A program made the translations under genes and the position numbers. Below, piece by piece: positions 33,862-47,815 of a DNA stretch of 64,000 nt (the first letter of the stretch is position 1; each line of letters begins with the position of its first letter). The notes beneath the pieces were generated by a model that searched no databases, had not been told where the DNA came from, and was given only the letters and a program-made list of their open reading frames with translations. The stretch spans positions 62,001-126,000 of the forward strand of contig JABVXV010000152.1 of assembly GCA_013365325.1 (NCBI GenBank), read 5' to 3'. The DNA comes from Dipetalonema caudispina (lineage: Eukaryota; Nematoda; Chromadorea; Rhabditida; Onchocercidae).

Positions 33862-36619
33862 TTAGGAAAAAAAAGTTCATATTTTTCAGGCATGAAATTT
33901 TGTTGTTTAATTGGAAATTAAACGATGGATCAAAAAAAATACTGAAAATATTGCTAATCTAAACGGCAATTATCGAAAATTCCTGCATTTGCTTCCTTTT
34001 CTTTTGCTTTTTTTTTCAAAAGAAAATAAGAAAAACTATTCGTTCGATCAATTTTTGGTAAACTGCGCCAAATAATGGATGTAACAACTACATTATGTCA
34101 AATCTGCGTAAGTTTATTTTTTCCACTTCTTAAATTTTTTGGTAAAATTTTTATTTGTGTGATTATTCAATTCGAATATTATTCATTGAAACTTTGAGGT
34201 ACAGCATTTAATAGTTCAGTTTTTTTAAAATAATTTCATTCAATGAGAGGAAGCACCAATGATGTTCCGGAATAAATTATTAAGTCAACTTGTAATTAGG
34301 TCAACCTATGAATTTTACCTCAATTCTTAGTTTATAATTAAATATAATTATTAGTACTGATAGTAATAAAAAGAAAGGAAGATAGAGCGAAAGAGTAGCT
34401 ATCGTATTTTAAAATTAACCGAGTTATTGGATGATTTGAAAGATCCCAATAATCTAAAAATATTTTCCGAAAATTTTACAAATTACTATTACCTCATTAT
34501 ATCCATTTTTTGCATTTTAATAATTTTCCATTTTATCTATTAATGCATTTAACCAACAAAAATTTCCATTTTATTATCATTTGGGTGGAACAAAAAATTC
34601 AATTACTTACTTACTTAGATATCAAATGTTTGTTTAATTAACAATAAAACGAAAAAGAATAACCAAGTTTAAATGCTTTTTTTTTTCTTCTCAAAAAAAA
34701 ACTATAACAAAGCCTTAATAAATTATGTAAATTTTTACAACTTAAATAAACAAAAGAAGTGTAAAATAAATGATAAAATTTATTGAAGTTTTGGCAACGG
34801 TTGATAATTCAAAGAAACATTTTTTTGCCACAAATATTTTTATCCTAAAGAATTATTGCAAAACATTTTTTCTGACAATCAATAACACATTAGCAGTTTA
34901 GAGTATTGCGAAAATTTGCAGAAAACTTTGAGATAGAAAAAGTTCTACATCAGTTTCAATTTGCTTCCACTGAGAAATGATAGGTGATCACAGTTTCTTC
35001 AATGTGCAGTGGAAGCCAAAATTTTAGCAATTTTAAACAGTATAACTTCAAAGATTACTAAATATATATCCATCATATTGTCAATATTCATTTCAAAATT
35101 CCATTTCGTAAATGAAAGTTGCAAGTCTAAAGTATGAAAAAAATCTGTCAGGAATTTCGGTGGTACCATCTCTTTTAGTATATCATTGTTCCTCTTATCA
35201 TATATCAAGTAAGGTCATATGTGAGCTTTTCAAAAGAGACTAATAAATACAACCCATTTGCTTCTAACTAGTTAAATTATTTAAGCTTTTTATGAATCGA
35301 ATAACTTGAATTCCTTGACCTGGAATGTATCAGATAATTTATACACTCAAATGATTGAAAAAGACCAATTACCATTCAACTAAATCAAATAAAATAGAAT
35401 CAAAAATAATTTAAGAAAAATATGCAGGAAAAGCAAAAACTTTATTCAACAAATAAAAACATATGTCTAATAAAAGAAATGAAGTGTATTGACATTCCTA
35501 AATTTAATTATTGTAAAATATTTGTGAAACCTTGAAAAAATAATTCTATTTTGAAATTACACTGCAAAATATATTATAAAATACGAAATTATATCAAAGT
35601 TTTATAAGGCCTTAAAATTATTGCATTTTCAAAGCATATAATAATCACTATATTTTATTAAAAATATATGTCATGAAAATTTAAAATTACTGTACCCCCA
35701 AATTATATAATAATTACTCTATTTGTATAAAAATATTTAATGGGACTTTATTGCATTTTTATTCGTTTCAAATTAAATAATAAATCTTGAAAAAATGAAA
35801 AAACAATATGTTAACACCGAGATTTTCAACATAATTAAAGAAATACATAAATATATATTTCTTTCCAATTCAAATACTCCTTGTACCTAACCCTTTCTGA
35901 TGACAATCATACATTCATCAATTGTCCCCAAGATATTGTTTACCAGTACATCGACCAGACGCCCTGTCCTTTAAGAGGACAAATACTTGTTAAGTACGCC
36001 TTTCTAGGTCATCTTCAATTTGCATATTTATAATTCTACTTTCTATCTTCGCAAAAAGTTCAAGGACTACATTGTAAAATATTGTCGAAATTTCAATTTT
36101 TATTTTTGCTCATATTTCTCCCGGATAATATTTTTAATCTATTGATTCGATATATCTTTCAGATGAAGCACTTTTTTTGCTGTTTTCAAAAATTCGATTC
36201 ATTGACTAATATTTCAACTTCTCCTTTCACTTCTTTTCCAGCCGTTGTTGTTGTTGGAATGAAATATTTATAAACGAGCGCTAAATAATCCTCTGAATTT
36301 CCAGATTGAATTCACACTTAAATAAATAAAAAGGATCGAAATTCATTGAGTTATTTCAAAGCTTATGAAGATAGACTACTTACTTACTTACATTATGATC
36401 AGATTATTTATGTGACATTATTGATTAGCATGGAATGTAAAATTTTAGTTTCATTTCCATTCTCTTCATTTCCTTTTTTTCTTTTTTTTTTTTCATTTCA
36501 ATGCCAATTGTAGCTTAGCAGTAAAAGATGCAAAATCGATGATCAACACTTTAACGATGTTTGTTTGGTTTCAATTTCTCCTTTTTTTTTTCCCCCTCTA
36601 TTATAGCTCGAAATAGCTC

Positions 36620-36648
36620 TTTGTTTGTTTGTTTGTTTGTTTGTTTTG
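36620..36648. repeat. (TTTG)n microsatellite
   Basis: About six to seven TTTG units, nearly perfect. Confidence 0.9.
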
Positions 36649-38299
36649 TTTCAAGAAGTTAGATTATAATTTGATTGATTAAACTTGCAGAAGATAAAAA
36701 GTTTTAAATATTTCATTTGGTATTTTCAATCGAATGATTTCATCCACTTTTTTTTTAATCTAACATGAAACGCATTGATATTATTATCAATGGCTTAAGA
36801 AGGAATCCTTAAGAGTTGTATCAAAATAGTTTCCAATTTCACTGATAGAAAGCCTACTATGTAATGTATTTTATGCATAGTTAGTTAGCAATTTTACGAT
36901 AATGTTGCAGAAAAGATAAATCGTATACAAAAATGATAGATAATTTATGCTTGCATTTATTGGATTTTTAAAATTTCCAACATTCATATTATTTTTAAAC
37001 TTTCTAAATTTCAGTCATTCCTTCAACATTTGCTTCTTGTTTTCTTCTTTTCCTACTGTATATTATCGTCTACTAATATTGTCGCGTTATTGTTGTGTAC
37101 CAATGTCATATCAAATGTGCGGTAACATCAATTATATTAATAAAATCTACAATAAATACTATCATCCAATTATAGCAGTGATTTTTACACCCAAAATTTG
37201 AAATCAATGACATAGTGATACTTGATTGTAGTAGTGATATTTGCACCCCAAAATTAAATTAAATTTAAATGATTTGATGTTATCTATTGTGACAATTTAA
37301 CACAACTCTTCTCTAATTCCTTTCACATTTTTGTTTCCAAAAAAAAAAAAAAAAGCAAAAGTAAAAAATTCAAATAATTTCGAAGCCCGCCAACTGACTT
37401 GAGCTATTCAATGAGTGTTTATGCAAGCTTAAACTGTCATTTTCATTTATTTTCTAAATTCGCCGTCTATCTATCATTCCCATACAACTCAATGGACATT
37501 TCAACACATCCATTTTCCTTTTTTTTTTTTTTTCGCGATATATTCCTAATTTGAATATTAGAATAACAACACTAATTGATGATAAATACATATGTGATAG
37601 TTATATACTTATCATTTTTTAAAGTCTTCGTTCAATTCTTTTCGTTTTATGCCTGAAAAATTTTATACTTCCAATGTAAAATTCTAGCTGTAAAATCATT
37701 ATGAATTTTCAACATTTTACAAATTTCATACTTAAAATTTAAGTTATTGAGATCATTATATTACGAATGTTATAAATTGATACTTTGCATGTTTATTTCG
37801 GTTAAATCCTTTTTTTGTATATGTCTAAAGAAATGTTATCAAAATAAATTAATGTTCAAAAGCTTATCTAACAATAATGTATCGTTTACGATGAAATTCA
37901 CAATTTTAAAAAATTTTTTTCGACACAATTTTTGGTTTTTCTTTGTTTTTTTATTTATTTATTTTTTTTTAAAAAAGAGTCTGACTTTTACAATGGCGGC
38001 AAAATTCTTTGATTTCATCATTTCACTCAAAATGATAACGAGTTTTTAATATGATTACAATTGAATAGCAACTACCAAATAATATCGTTTCAATTTGTAA
38101 AAAAAAAAAGAAAAAAAAACATTGTTTTATTTACTGCGTCTTCTCTTTACGGAACAAATTTCACATTTATTTTTATTTCTTTATTCATTTTTGATTTATT
38201 TATTTATTCATTCATCAATCTTTTGATTATTTATGTATGGCTTTAATTATGCATAAAAAATTTGAAAAATACTCAAATAAATCAATGAATAAATTGAGA

Positions 38300-38341
38300 A
38301 ATAAATAAATTAAAAAATAAATAAATTAAAAAATAAATAAG
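38300..38341. repeat. short AT-rich tandem repeat, 16-bp unit
   Basis: About 2.6 copies of an ATAAATAAATTAAAAA unit, read directly. Confidence 0.8.
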
Positions 38342-39206
38342 TCAATATAGTATTTTCGTGAAGAAATGTAATTGCAATGTACCTTTTTTTTTAATTTCTT
38401 TAACTTTTTAATGCTAATTTAGAGTTTAGGGGTTCTGTGAAATGAGATTCCAACTAACTTGGCCAAATTAAGAAAAAGAGCCGTCCAACTTTTTTAGGCT
38501 GAACCAATTTTTGAGAAAAAATTGAATACATTCTTGGAAGTAAGAATTTGAAAAATGCTTCACAATTGCTTATCACTTTATTTAATCGAGCCTTAGGCTA
38601 TTCTGATGCTTTTGTTGGCTATCGAAGAATAATAAATTATTTTTACCCTATTTCAACCCATAATTCTTGAATGCATAATTTAATTTTTGATTCACAGTTA
38701 AAATAGTTTATGATTTACTTAATAATTATGTTCAAATAACAAAATATTCTCTCATTGTATTTTCTCACCATTTCCAATATTCAGACATTTATAATTAAAG
38801 TGAAATTTCACGAAACATAAAATTTCAGAAATTTTTACTTGAAAAAGAAACTTTTGACTGTTAGTCGAAATTTGGGCATTGATGTAAAGCAAACAGTAAG
38901 TGTGGGATAAAATATTCTATAGTTATACAAAAGCATATTTATGCAGGATCTGAATAGAATGAGAATAGTATCAACTATGAAATATTTACATCGAAGTGAT
39001 CTAAAGCTCAAACATTTTCGCATATTTGATTTTCGCTCATTTACCAAAGAAAAAAAACTTTTTTCTTTTTCTGACAAAAAAAAAAAAAAACTTCATAAAA
39101 ATCGAATTATTATAGCAAATTCTATCAATATTTATATGTTTCCTAATTGTTTTTTTTTTTTTTTCACAATGCAAAGTAATGATAAGATTATCATACAAAT
39201 AAAAAC

Positions 39207-39329
39207 GTTCCGTTCCGTTTCACTTTTATTTATTTTTTCCCACGTAGCAATTCTATTCCGTTCCGTTTCGGATTATTTTTCCGCAATACAAGTATTGTTT
39301 CCATTCGTTTCATTTCGGATTATTTCTCA
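39207..39329. repeat. degenerate repeat built on TTCCGTTTCGGATTATTT
   Basis: Three diverged copies start near 39207, 39256 and 39298, sharing GTTCCGTTTC and, in the last two, TTTCGGATTATTT. Spacing is about 40-50 bases. The CCG/CGG content stands out from the surrounding AT-rich DNA. Confidence 0.6.
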
Positions 39330-42300
39330 ATAAAATTCACAAATTTCTATGCAATTCTTACTCTATCATATATTTACTCCCTATAAATTTGGTAATTATT
39401 ATTATCCGTTTTTATTTCCAGAAGGAAAAAAGTAGCAGAAAAAGTTTTTACAATATTACAAAATTTGTTTGCACTTTGTAATGTTGTAAAAAATTTTTTC
39501 TCCTTCATTCATTTTATTTTTAGTCTCTGCAGGCATAATTATTGCATTTGTCAAATTTACTTTTTTTTTTTCCACTTTGAAGAAGATTTAACAATTTTTA
39601 CATCTGCACGATTGTGCAATTTGTGCCAATAAATCGTGAAATAATTTGTATCGTTGGAATTTCATTCAGCTATTCAATTTATTACAATTTCAAATTTTAC
39701 ATTCATATCTAGATCATTTTGAAATAGACGAAACTTTAATTTTTTTTTATTGCTTATCCAAATAAGTAATTTTATTATTTGTGTAACGATATTGCTTCCT
39801 TATTTTTTCTTTAAATAACTATATTATCATTACTAATATTATTACAATTTCTCATAAAATTATACAATGTAACAGTTTTGTGTACGTATGTTTACGTCTA
39901 CCTGAAATAATTTGGTATAATCTTTAATCACATCCGCGTTAGTTTTACTGACAGTGTGCAAGTGTATTTTAAATAATAAATAATGGATTTAACGAGAAAA
40001 ATGAAATAAAAAACGAAATGGTTAGGTTTTTCGATATCGAATTTCTAATCCAAACTAACAAAATTGAAATGTTAAATTTAAAAATATCTTAGCGCTAACT
40101 ATTTCTGTCTTTTTCCTTTTCCTTCCTTTAAATTTCAAATATTTTAGCTATTATATTTCTCAAGAGATAATCTGTTCAATTATTTTTTCCTTCCATTCAG
40201 AAGACGAAGAAAATATTAGCAACAAAAAGCAATGTTCACTCAAACATTTGAAATGTTCATCCTTCATTTGATAGCATTTCAGTTTTATCTAAATTATATT
40301 TGAGTAAACTTTAAATCCAAATTTAGATTTAAATTTATAACTTTACAAATGTCCAAACACATTTAATTCGCTATAAATATTTCAGCACCTTTGCCCACTT
40401 TTCTTTCTTTTTTTGTTTGCACATTTCACTTAAAAATATACAATTTGAGCATTTTTCTTACCTCTCAATTTCCAATATCATACCATCGCCGTCGTTGGAT
40501 AATTTTTTTTGCAGAAAATTTTCTTTTTTTTTCCTGCACTTCTCATAGGAATTGTGTTATTGATGAATTGGTAGTTACTATCGGATCGGATCGGATTGTC
40601 CTTGGAAATTTTGTCACTAATCAATGTTTTGGACACTTTTCTTTTTCGTTTCTTTTTTTCTTGGTCCCTTGAAAGCAGAACGAAGAAGTGGAATGGAAAT
40701 GAAATGAAGTGATGAAATTGAAGAGATGTTAATTGAAATTCCGAATGTGCGCCCTCCTTTTTATCTAACTTAATTTAAATTTTACAATAATTTTCTATTG
40801 TCAGTTACGGATAATTTCTTATTTTCCCACAATTATATTCATAATTATCGTTTTCATAATTTATAAATAGTATGAAAAGGCTGAAATAAATGTTTGTTTA
40901 ATGCATAGTTTTTGGTTACAGTAAATGCCAAATTTTCTGTTCATTTTAAATTGTAAGTTAAAATTTTAAATTACAATTCAATTATCAATTGAAATTCAAT
41001 TAACTGATTCATCATGGGTTGATGGAAGGAAAATTGTAAACTTGAGAATTTTAAATTCAAAAAATTTATGTAAACTTCATGGCAATTTTCCATTATTCAA
41101 TTATTTTTTGTTGCAAAAAGAGGAGAAAATTGTTTTTCTGTTATTAAATTAATAATCGATTCATTATTTTTTAAGTGAAATATTTAAAAAAAAGAAAAAA
41201 AAAACAAAGAGATATTACACTCCTTCTTCGAGCCCATTCTTACTTAACATTTAACTGTTAGAATTTTTTAATCAATCATTCCTTGTCTTCATCTTTCACA
41301 TCCCTTCTTTCCTCATTAATTATTTGATAAATGAATTCTGATTATAAAAATCAAAGTAATAGTAAATCTTTTGGATCCTAAAATTTATATTCTGTTCCTC
41401 ATTCCTTTTCCTTTTTTTCTCAGAAAATAGAAATTAAATGTTTTCAAAAAATTCTATATTGCTATTTCTTTCTATTACACATTTTTTTCTGGCACAGCTG
41501 TAGCCAACTATTTTCCCATAGTAAATTTATGCCTTTTGTTGGCTCACACATTTGGCACTTTTTTACCTGAAAGTAATAAGCATATTTTTCATTCTTTTTT
41601 CTCCTTTCTCTACTATTAATGATTGACTCTTTTTATTAAAGTACCTTTTTAGAAATTAAAATAAAAAAACTTAGGAAATTTATGGTCATGCATATATTTG
41701 AAAAATAATTATTAGAGAAATTCAAATTATGGCTTCATTTTTTTCTTTTCCCATATATGCTTCAAATGTTAGAACAAATTTTCCTCAAAAATTTGCAAAA
41801 AGTAAGTCTAATCCATCTGAATTTCTCGTCTTTTTAGGGTATTATCATTTTTAAGTTTTATTTTATCCTTAATGCAATTTTGCTCTAATAACCTCACGAA
41901 AATAGATTGCTTAGCATAATTTTGAATTAAAACCAAAAAGCGCCATCATTTGTTATCAAATGAATGATTTTAAATTTGTTAAATTTCTTTTTGTTGAATG
42001 AATAAATAATTTTTTTTCAAAGCAAATTATTAACATTTAGATATTTTGATTCCATAAAATAATGTAGCAAATAATTTTACTAATTCATTATAATTATTTA
42101 ATAGTATCATTGTGTTTGCTTTCATTTTAGTTGAAAAAGTAAAAAATTTGGAATTTAACGATTACTATTTTAAAATCGGTAATTTAAACAAATCAACTTA
42201 AACTTTACTCGTTTAAAAATCAATTTGATTAGAATAAAGAAACTTGATATTACGGTTTCATAATTTCCTATTCCGATAATCGAATATTTCTATGATTACC

Positions 42301-42903
42301 ATTATTTTTATTCATAAACATATATATACCATAGCAGCATGACATGTTAATATTATCAGAATAATAAAGTCACGTTTCATTTTCAATAATTTCAGCTTAT
42401 ATTTCGATTCCACATTTCATTTAATCGATAATTTGTTGCAGATCATTATACGTTTCTCGTGTTGTCATATGTTAAATTTGAAATTCGATGGAAAAGTTAC
42501 AAAAGCATTGATTGAGAGGAAAAAAAAAAAAAAGGAAATCAAAATGAAAAGGAAATAACCTTTCCATTTCAAAGTTTTTTTTTTTTATTTTTTTGCCCAA
42601 ATGTGCAATCAATTGACATGTACATTTATTTTAATTCGTTCAGCTGTTCTTTTCTGTAAAATCAACAAAAAATTAGCATAAATGAAATAATTTTTTCACT
42701 TCTGAATTTCTAATTAACATGCTTACTTAATGAGCGAAAACAAAAACGAAACGTTCTCCAAAAATCTAAAAAATGAAGCAAACATTTAAATTTTAAGTTT
42801 TTCCCTTTTTTTCCACCGTACATAGGACGCTAAAAAGGATAATTAAATTGTCTTTAAAAAAAAAAAAAAACCTGTTGATCAGACCGGTTCTATCAATCCG
42901 CTC

Positions 42904-42934
42904 ATTTATTCATTCATTCGTTCATTCATTTAAT
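42904..42934. repeat. (ATTC)n microsatellite
   Basis: About seven ATTC-type units with one G variant. Confidence 0.8.
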
Positions 42935-43528
42935 TTCATTCCATTCCTTCCCTTTCTTTTTTCATTCTAACCTTATCATTGATGTTTAACGTACATCATT
43001 TGCTGAAATAAAAGTTAATTTTGAAAATTCAAAAGAAGAGGGTACTCTCTCACTCTCTATCTTTTTCTTTTTAATCTTTTCCTCAACATTTCTTTTTTTT
43101 TTTCATATATATTTTTAGTAATATTTAATTCACATGTAAACTTGAATTAATCCTTACAATGGAAGTTTATTTTCTTTCTCACTTTTTCCTTTCTTTCTTT
43201 TCTTTTTACTATAAGCAACTAATTGTCTTTTTTTTTCAATTAATTTAACTAAAATAATAATGAATGTTCAAAAAAGGAACAGAAACAAAAATTCAATTCC
43301 CTTTCTTTTTTCCTGCTCTTCTTTCACTCTTTTCTTTTTCTCCCTCTCTCTTCTCTATTTTCAGTTTTGTTTAACATCAACAGTCTTTTTTTCTTTCGAG
43401 TTCATTTATTTTCGGGTAAGAATTAATTAGTTCTAATTTTTTCAAATAAACAATCTTTATTATCCATTGTTATTCATACAGAATAATGGAAATTGATTAA
43501 AAATCAATCCTAAAATCATTCCGTTTAT

Positions 43529-43554
43529 TTTATCCCGATATAAACCGGGATAAA
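43529..43554. repeat. inverted repeat with 9-bp stem
   Basis: TTTATCCCG at 43529-43537 pairs perfectly with CGGGATAAA at 43546-43554 across an 8-base loop. It is one of few GC-containing palindromes in the gene-poor stretch. It is too short for a miRNA precursor; function unknown. Confidence 0.6.
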
Positions 43555-46500
43555 TCATGGTAAAAAACTTTTTCAATTTGTTTTTTCTTTTTCTCTTCCT
43601 TTCTCTTCTTCATTCTTCTTTTCCTTTCTTTCCCACGTGATAATAATTAATCGAAGTTTTCTCCTTTTGATTTATTATACTAACCAACTTGAAACTCCGT
43701 CAACATTTCCCTTTATTTTTTTCTCTTCAATTTTCCGTAATGACCGGTTTTCCGGACATTGCAACAATTTTAACCCTCCACTTAAATTAAACAATACGTG
43801 GGATTGTTGTTCTATTTTATTTAGACTGACTAATTGGAGTTCGGAATTATCCTGGAAGACAAAATTATAAATGAAATTTTAAAAATCAGATGTTGTCAAG
43901 AAACTTGCATATCTTTTTTTTTCCTAGCAAAAGTTTGGTTTTGAATTATCATTCTTTTTTTTTTTTTTGGTTTTGTGTACATTCATCATGGGAGAAACAA
44001 TTCTTATTTCAAAAAAAAAGAAGGAAAACTTTTTTTTGCTTCAAACAGTTAGTTTTAAAAAGAGAGAAGAAAGTTTTAGAAATTATTTTTTAGAAAAAAG
44101 ATGGAGAAAAATTATTATCACAATCACTGAAAATTTAAATAAAAATGATGGAATTAAGGCAATATGGTAATATACTATCAAAAGTTGATCACTATGATCA
44201 GTTATTATGAAATGAAATTTCAATCATTTCAATTTAAATAAAGTTCTTCTTTGCTTTTTTGCTTTAATTCTACAGTTTGTTGTAATTTTGTTATCTTTAT
44301 AAATTTTCTGTTTGAATTTAATTCTTGATATCTTTATGAATAGAGAAAGTAAAGAGAGGGAGAGAAAGACAGAGCAAAGTTTATGTCGATTGAAATATCA
44401 AAATTATCGGTGTAATATCAAAAGAACGCTTTCCATACCATATTGACGATACGTATTTGGTTTAATGTATCAAAATGTACAATTTTTGGCTGATTCTTTT
44501 AATGATATTAATAATTATTGGTTATTATCATAACAGTAACTGTTATTATTATCACTATCTTCGACATTTATTATTTTAAACTAATTTTTATCAGTCTTCC
44601 CTCTTATGCTAAATAAATAAGAAATTAGTCAATTTATATATTCTTTAAATATTGAAAGCAAAATCCAATTAAATGTTAGTTCCAAAATTTTCAATCTTGT
44701 CTTTATTGTATCATATACTAAGGTTAATTAGTTAATTGATAAATTAAGAGAATTCAATTAATTCAACCAACTTTTTTCCCACATTTATATACCTTTCACA
44801 AAAACAAAAACATCCACTTTTATCGTATACAATTTTCAATATTTTTTAAAATTATTCATACAGTTTACTTCATAAATTAACGAAATTTTCATTCATCTCA
44901 ACCTTTAATTCCTTGAAAAGACTTTTCGTCATTTTCACCTATCTCCTTGTAAATTTTAAAATTTATTTCACTCAAAATGTTTGAATCCATTATTGAAATG
45001 AAAATGTTGTACATATCCATTTAGATACAGGAAAATTGACAACATTTTAAAGGTCCTTGAAGTGAGACAAGCACTATTTAATAGCCATTGATTGAAAAAG
45101 ATAGGCTCATTTTTGGGGAGGAGGGAATGATTTGTTAGAAAATATTGTCATTGCTATTATTATTATCATTGTTATCATTATTATCACTCTCATCATTATA
45201 TGCTATAACATTTATGATTTATGAATGATGATGTAGAAGAATGTTGCTGTATCTTTTCTTTTTGATAATATTTTCAATGTTAAGTATGAGTGTGTGAAAT
45301 TGTTAAATTATAAATGATTTGAAATTTCTTTTAAAAAATTTCAACACGTTTGTACGCTAAGAATTTCTTCATCGGTAAAAGAATTTAAAAAAAGACTAAT
45401 GTTATGAAATGAACTGTCCAAAATTGTTAAATATCCTAGTTATTCGAGTAATTAATTATACAGTTATGCGTTTTTAGCTAATTCGTTTTCAAACTAATTA
45501 CCTATGTTGGCTAGTAAGAATTAAATTAAAATGCAAAATTTCGTGAGTCATCAATCAGCACAATCAAAAATTTATTTTTGAATGGAGGAAGAAATGATAT
45601 AAAATGAAAAGCTCAAGGCGATTAAGGCATCATTATTAGATCTAATTAATGAGGTCATTTTAAACTAACCACTTTAATATATTTATATCGTCAACCACTT
45701 GGCATCATTTCTCGAAAGCAATTTAATTTCTTCGCAAAGTGTTTCGTTTTGAAATACAAACAGACAATGAAAAAAAAAATAAAAAGATTGAAATGAAACC
45801 TTAAAAAAAAAAAAACAAAGATCAAAATAAAATTGGCATCAAAACGATACTAGAAATAACGCTTTTTTTTCTCCGCTTTCTCTGCCACTGCATTGAATTT
45901 TTATCGTTCCAAATGTTTTAACAAATTTTTGTTAAAATTTGAACGAATCTTTAAACCTTTATCTTATGTTATAAGTGTCGTTCATTTTTTTCTTTTTTTT
46001 TTTTGATTATTTACCAGAACGGAACTATAATAATATGACAATTTCTTATAATTTGAATTAGTTTAAAAAGGAAAAACTGTGGCTGTTATCACATGACATC
46101 ACACATTTTGTAAAAATTATATTCAAAATTACTTTAGTAAAGAATAATCTTTAAGTATTCTTTCTATTTGTAAAATTGATATCCAAGAAAATTGATAATT
46201 AATAGAAAATTGAAGGACTTAACGTCAATATGATTACGATTCAAAAAAATCACTAGTCTGTTAATGATAATATGCAAATTATCATCCAATATTATCACCT
46301 ATTTACCAAAACAAAGGAAGAAATAAGGAAGAAACTTTTGCTCTTTTCTTGGCTTACTAGAATTTTTAGTAAATAAATTTTTTCTTTCTTTTTTATTTTT
46401 AGTAAAATTTCCAGTAAATTTTTGAAGTGTTTTATCTATCTCATAGCTATTTGTTTACTATTCATTCGTTTCTCAAATATTACACTGTTTTATTTGTCCA

Positions 46501-46800
46501 TTTATTGTTTTAGCTGTTGAATAGAAATATATATTTTTGTTAATATTACTAAAAATTTTTTCCCATTTTGAATAAATAATTCATCCATTTCTAATTTCCT
46601 ACATATTTAGTTTTTGTTATTTAAAAAAAGAGATATATACTTTGTTATTTTAACAATTTATATTTACATATTTGAGGATAAGTTAATTATAATATATAAT
46701 CATTGTTATACACATATGATTTATGCAGAAATGAACTAAATTAATCATATTATATAAACACTGTTGTTATTTAATTTTCATATTTTTTATTATCATTTAT

Positions 46801-46869
46801 TGTTATAGTTATATTACTATGTTGTTATTGTTATTGTTATGTTGTTATGTGTTATTGTTATTGTTATAC
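46801..46869. repeat. (GTTATT)n-like repeat
   Basis: Imperfect array of TTGTTA and GTTATT units over about 70 bases. Confidence 0.8.
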
Positions 46870-47198
46870 ATATACAATAGACATAAGTGTATATTTGCAC
46901 TTCATTTACTCATAATGAAATAATACTTATTGTTTAAGCATCATAAATGAATGTAATAATTTTTAAATGATATGAAATTTTCAATTTTTCCTCATCAAAA
47001 GAATAACTTAATGAGGCATGAAATTTCAAATGATAATTTAACAGAATTTCAAGATTACACAGTATATTTATAGGCATATTTATATTTCAAATTTCAAATA
47101 CATCAAAAGCGCATATGGGCAGTCAACAGATGGCTGTTGAAAAATAGATACTTCATCTTTTCTTCGATACGATGGAATCTTTTCTCCCTTCTACTTTT

Positions 47199-47228
47199 CC
47201 CTCTCTCTCTCTCTCCCACTCTTTCTCT
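47199..47228. repeat. (CT)n tract
   Basis: Polypyrimidine run with about eight CT units followed by a C/T-rich tail. Confidence 0.85.
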
Positions 47229-47550
47229 TATTTATTATTTACATTCCCCTATTATTTAACATTTTTTTCCTCACTTATACATTTAATTTCTTTATTCTGT
47301 AAAACTCATTCACAGAAACAACCATACAATTCTGATAGGTATCGATTGAGACAAATATTTTGTTATTCGATATTTATTTTTATTATTTTCGGTATTAGTT
47401 TTGTAATATTAAGTCTCAAAGCAGTATTTCCATATCATTTAGATAGTTAGAATTAAACATCTTCTGTACTTTTCTTCGATGTTTTCATCTTTTTCCCTCA
47501 ATTATTCATCTGATTAATTTACTTCCTTAAACACTTTTACTTTTTGCTTT

Positions 47551-47815
47551 CTCTTATCATAATTATTCTTATCACCAAGTCTTATTGTTCTCGTAATAAA
47601 TCTTCTAATGATTATTTTCATCATTATATCTCTTGTATCATGATTATATCCATCAAATCCTTACCTATCATAATTATTTCCACCAGCAACTCTTCTCATA
47701 TCATAATTATTTTCAGTATTATTCTTATTACTAAGTCTTGTCATGATTGTTTTCACTATTATTCTCATTAATAAATCTTATCATGATTATTCCTATCATA
47801 ATTACTATGCATCTA
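47551..47815. repeat. degenerate minisatellite, TCTTATCATGATTATT-type unit
   Basis: About eight diverged copies of a 22-45 base unit beginning TCTTatCAT(A/G)ATTATT, followed by a TTCATCA- or TCACCAAG-like tail. Copy lengths vary. The open frames it produces are artefacts. Confidence 0.65.

Noticed and set aside
34999..35208. 69-codon minus-strand ORF (start MIYDKRNNDILKEM)
   Set aside because: Fairly normal composition but no flanking exons, no family match and no conserved motif; best left as chance without transcript data.
38941..39333. 130-codon ORF with MKYLHRSDLKLKHF, faintly like a protein-kinase catalytic loop
   Set aside because: No DFG, no VAIK, no HRD at proper spacing; the rest is homopolymer-derived and runs into the repeat cluster.
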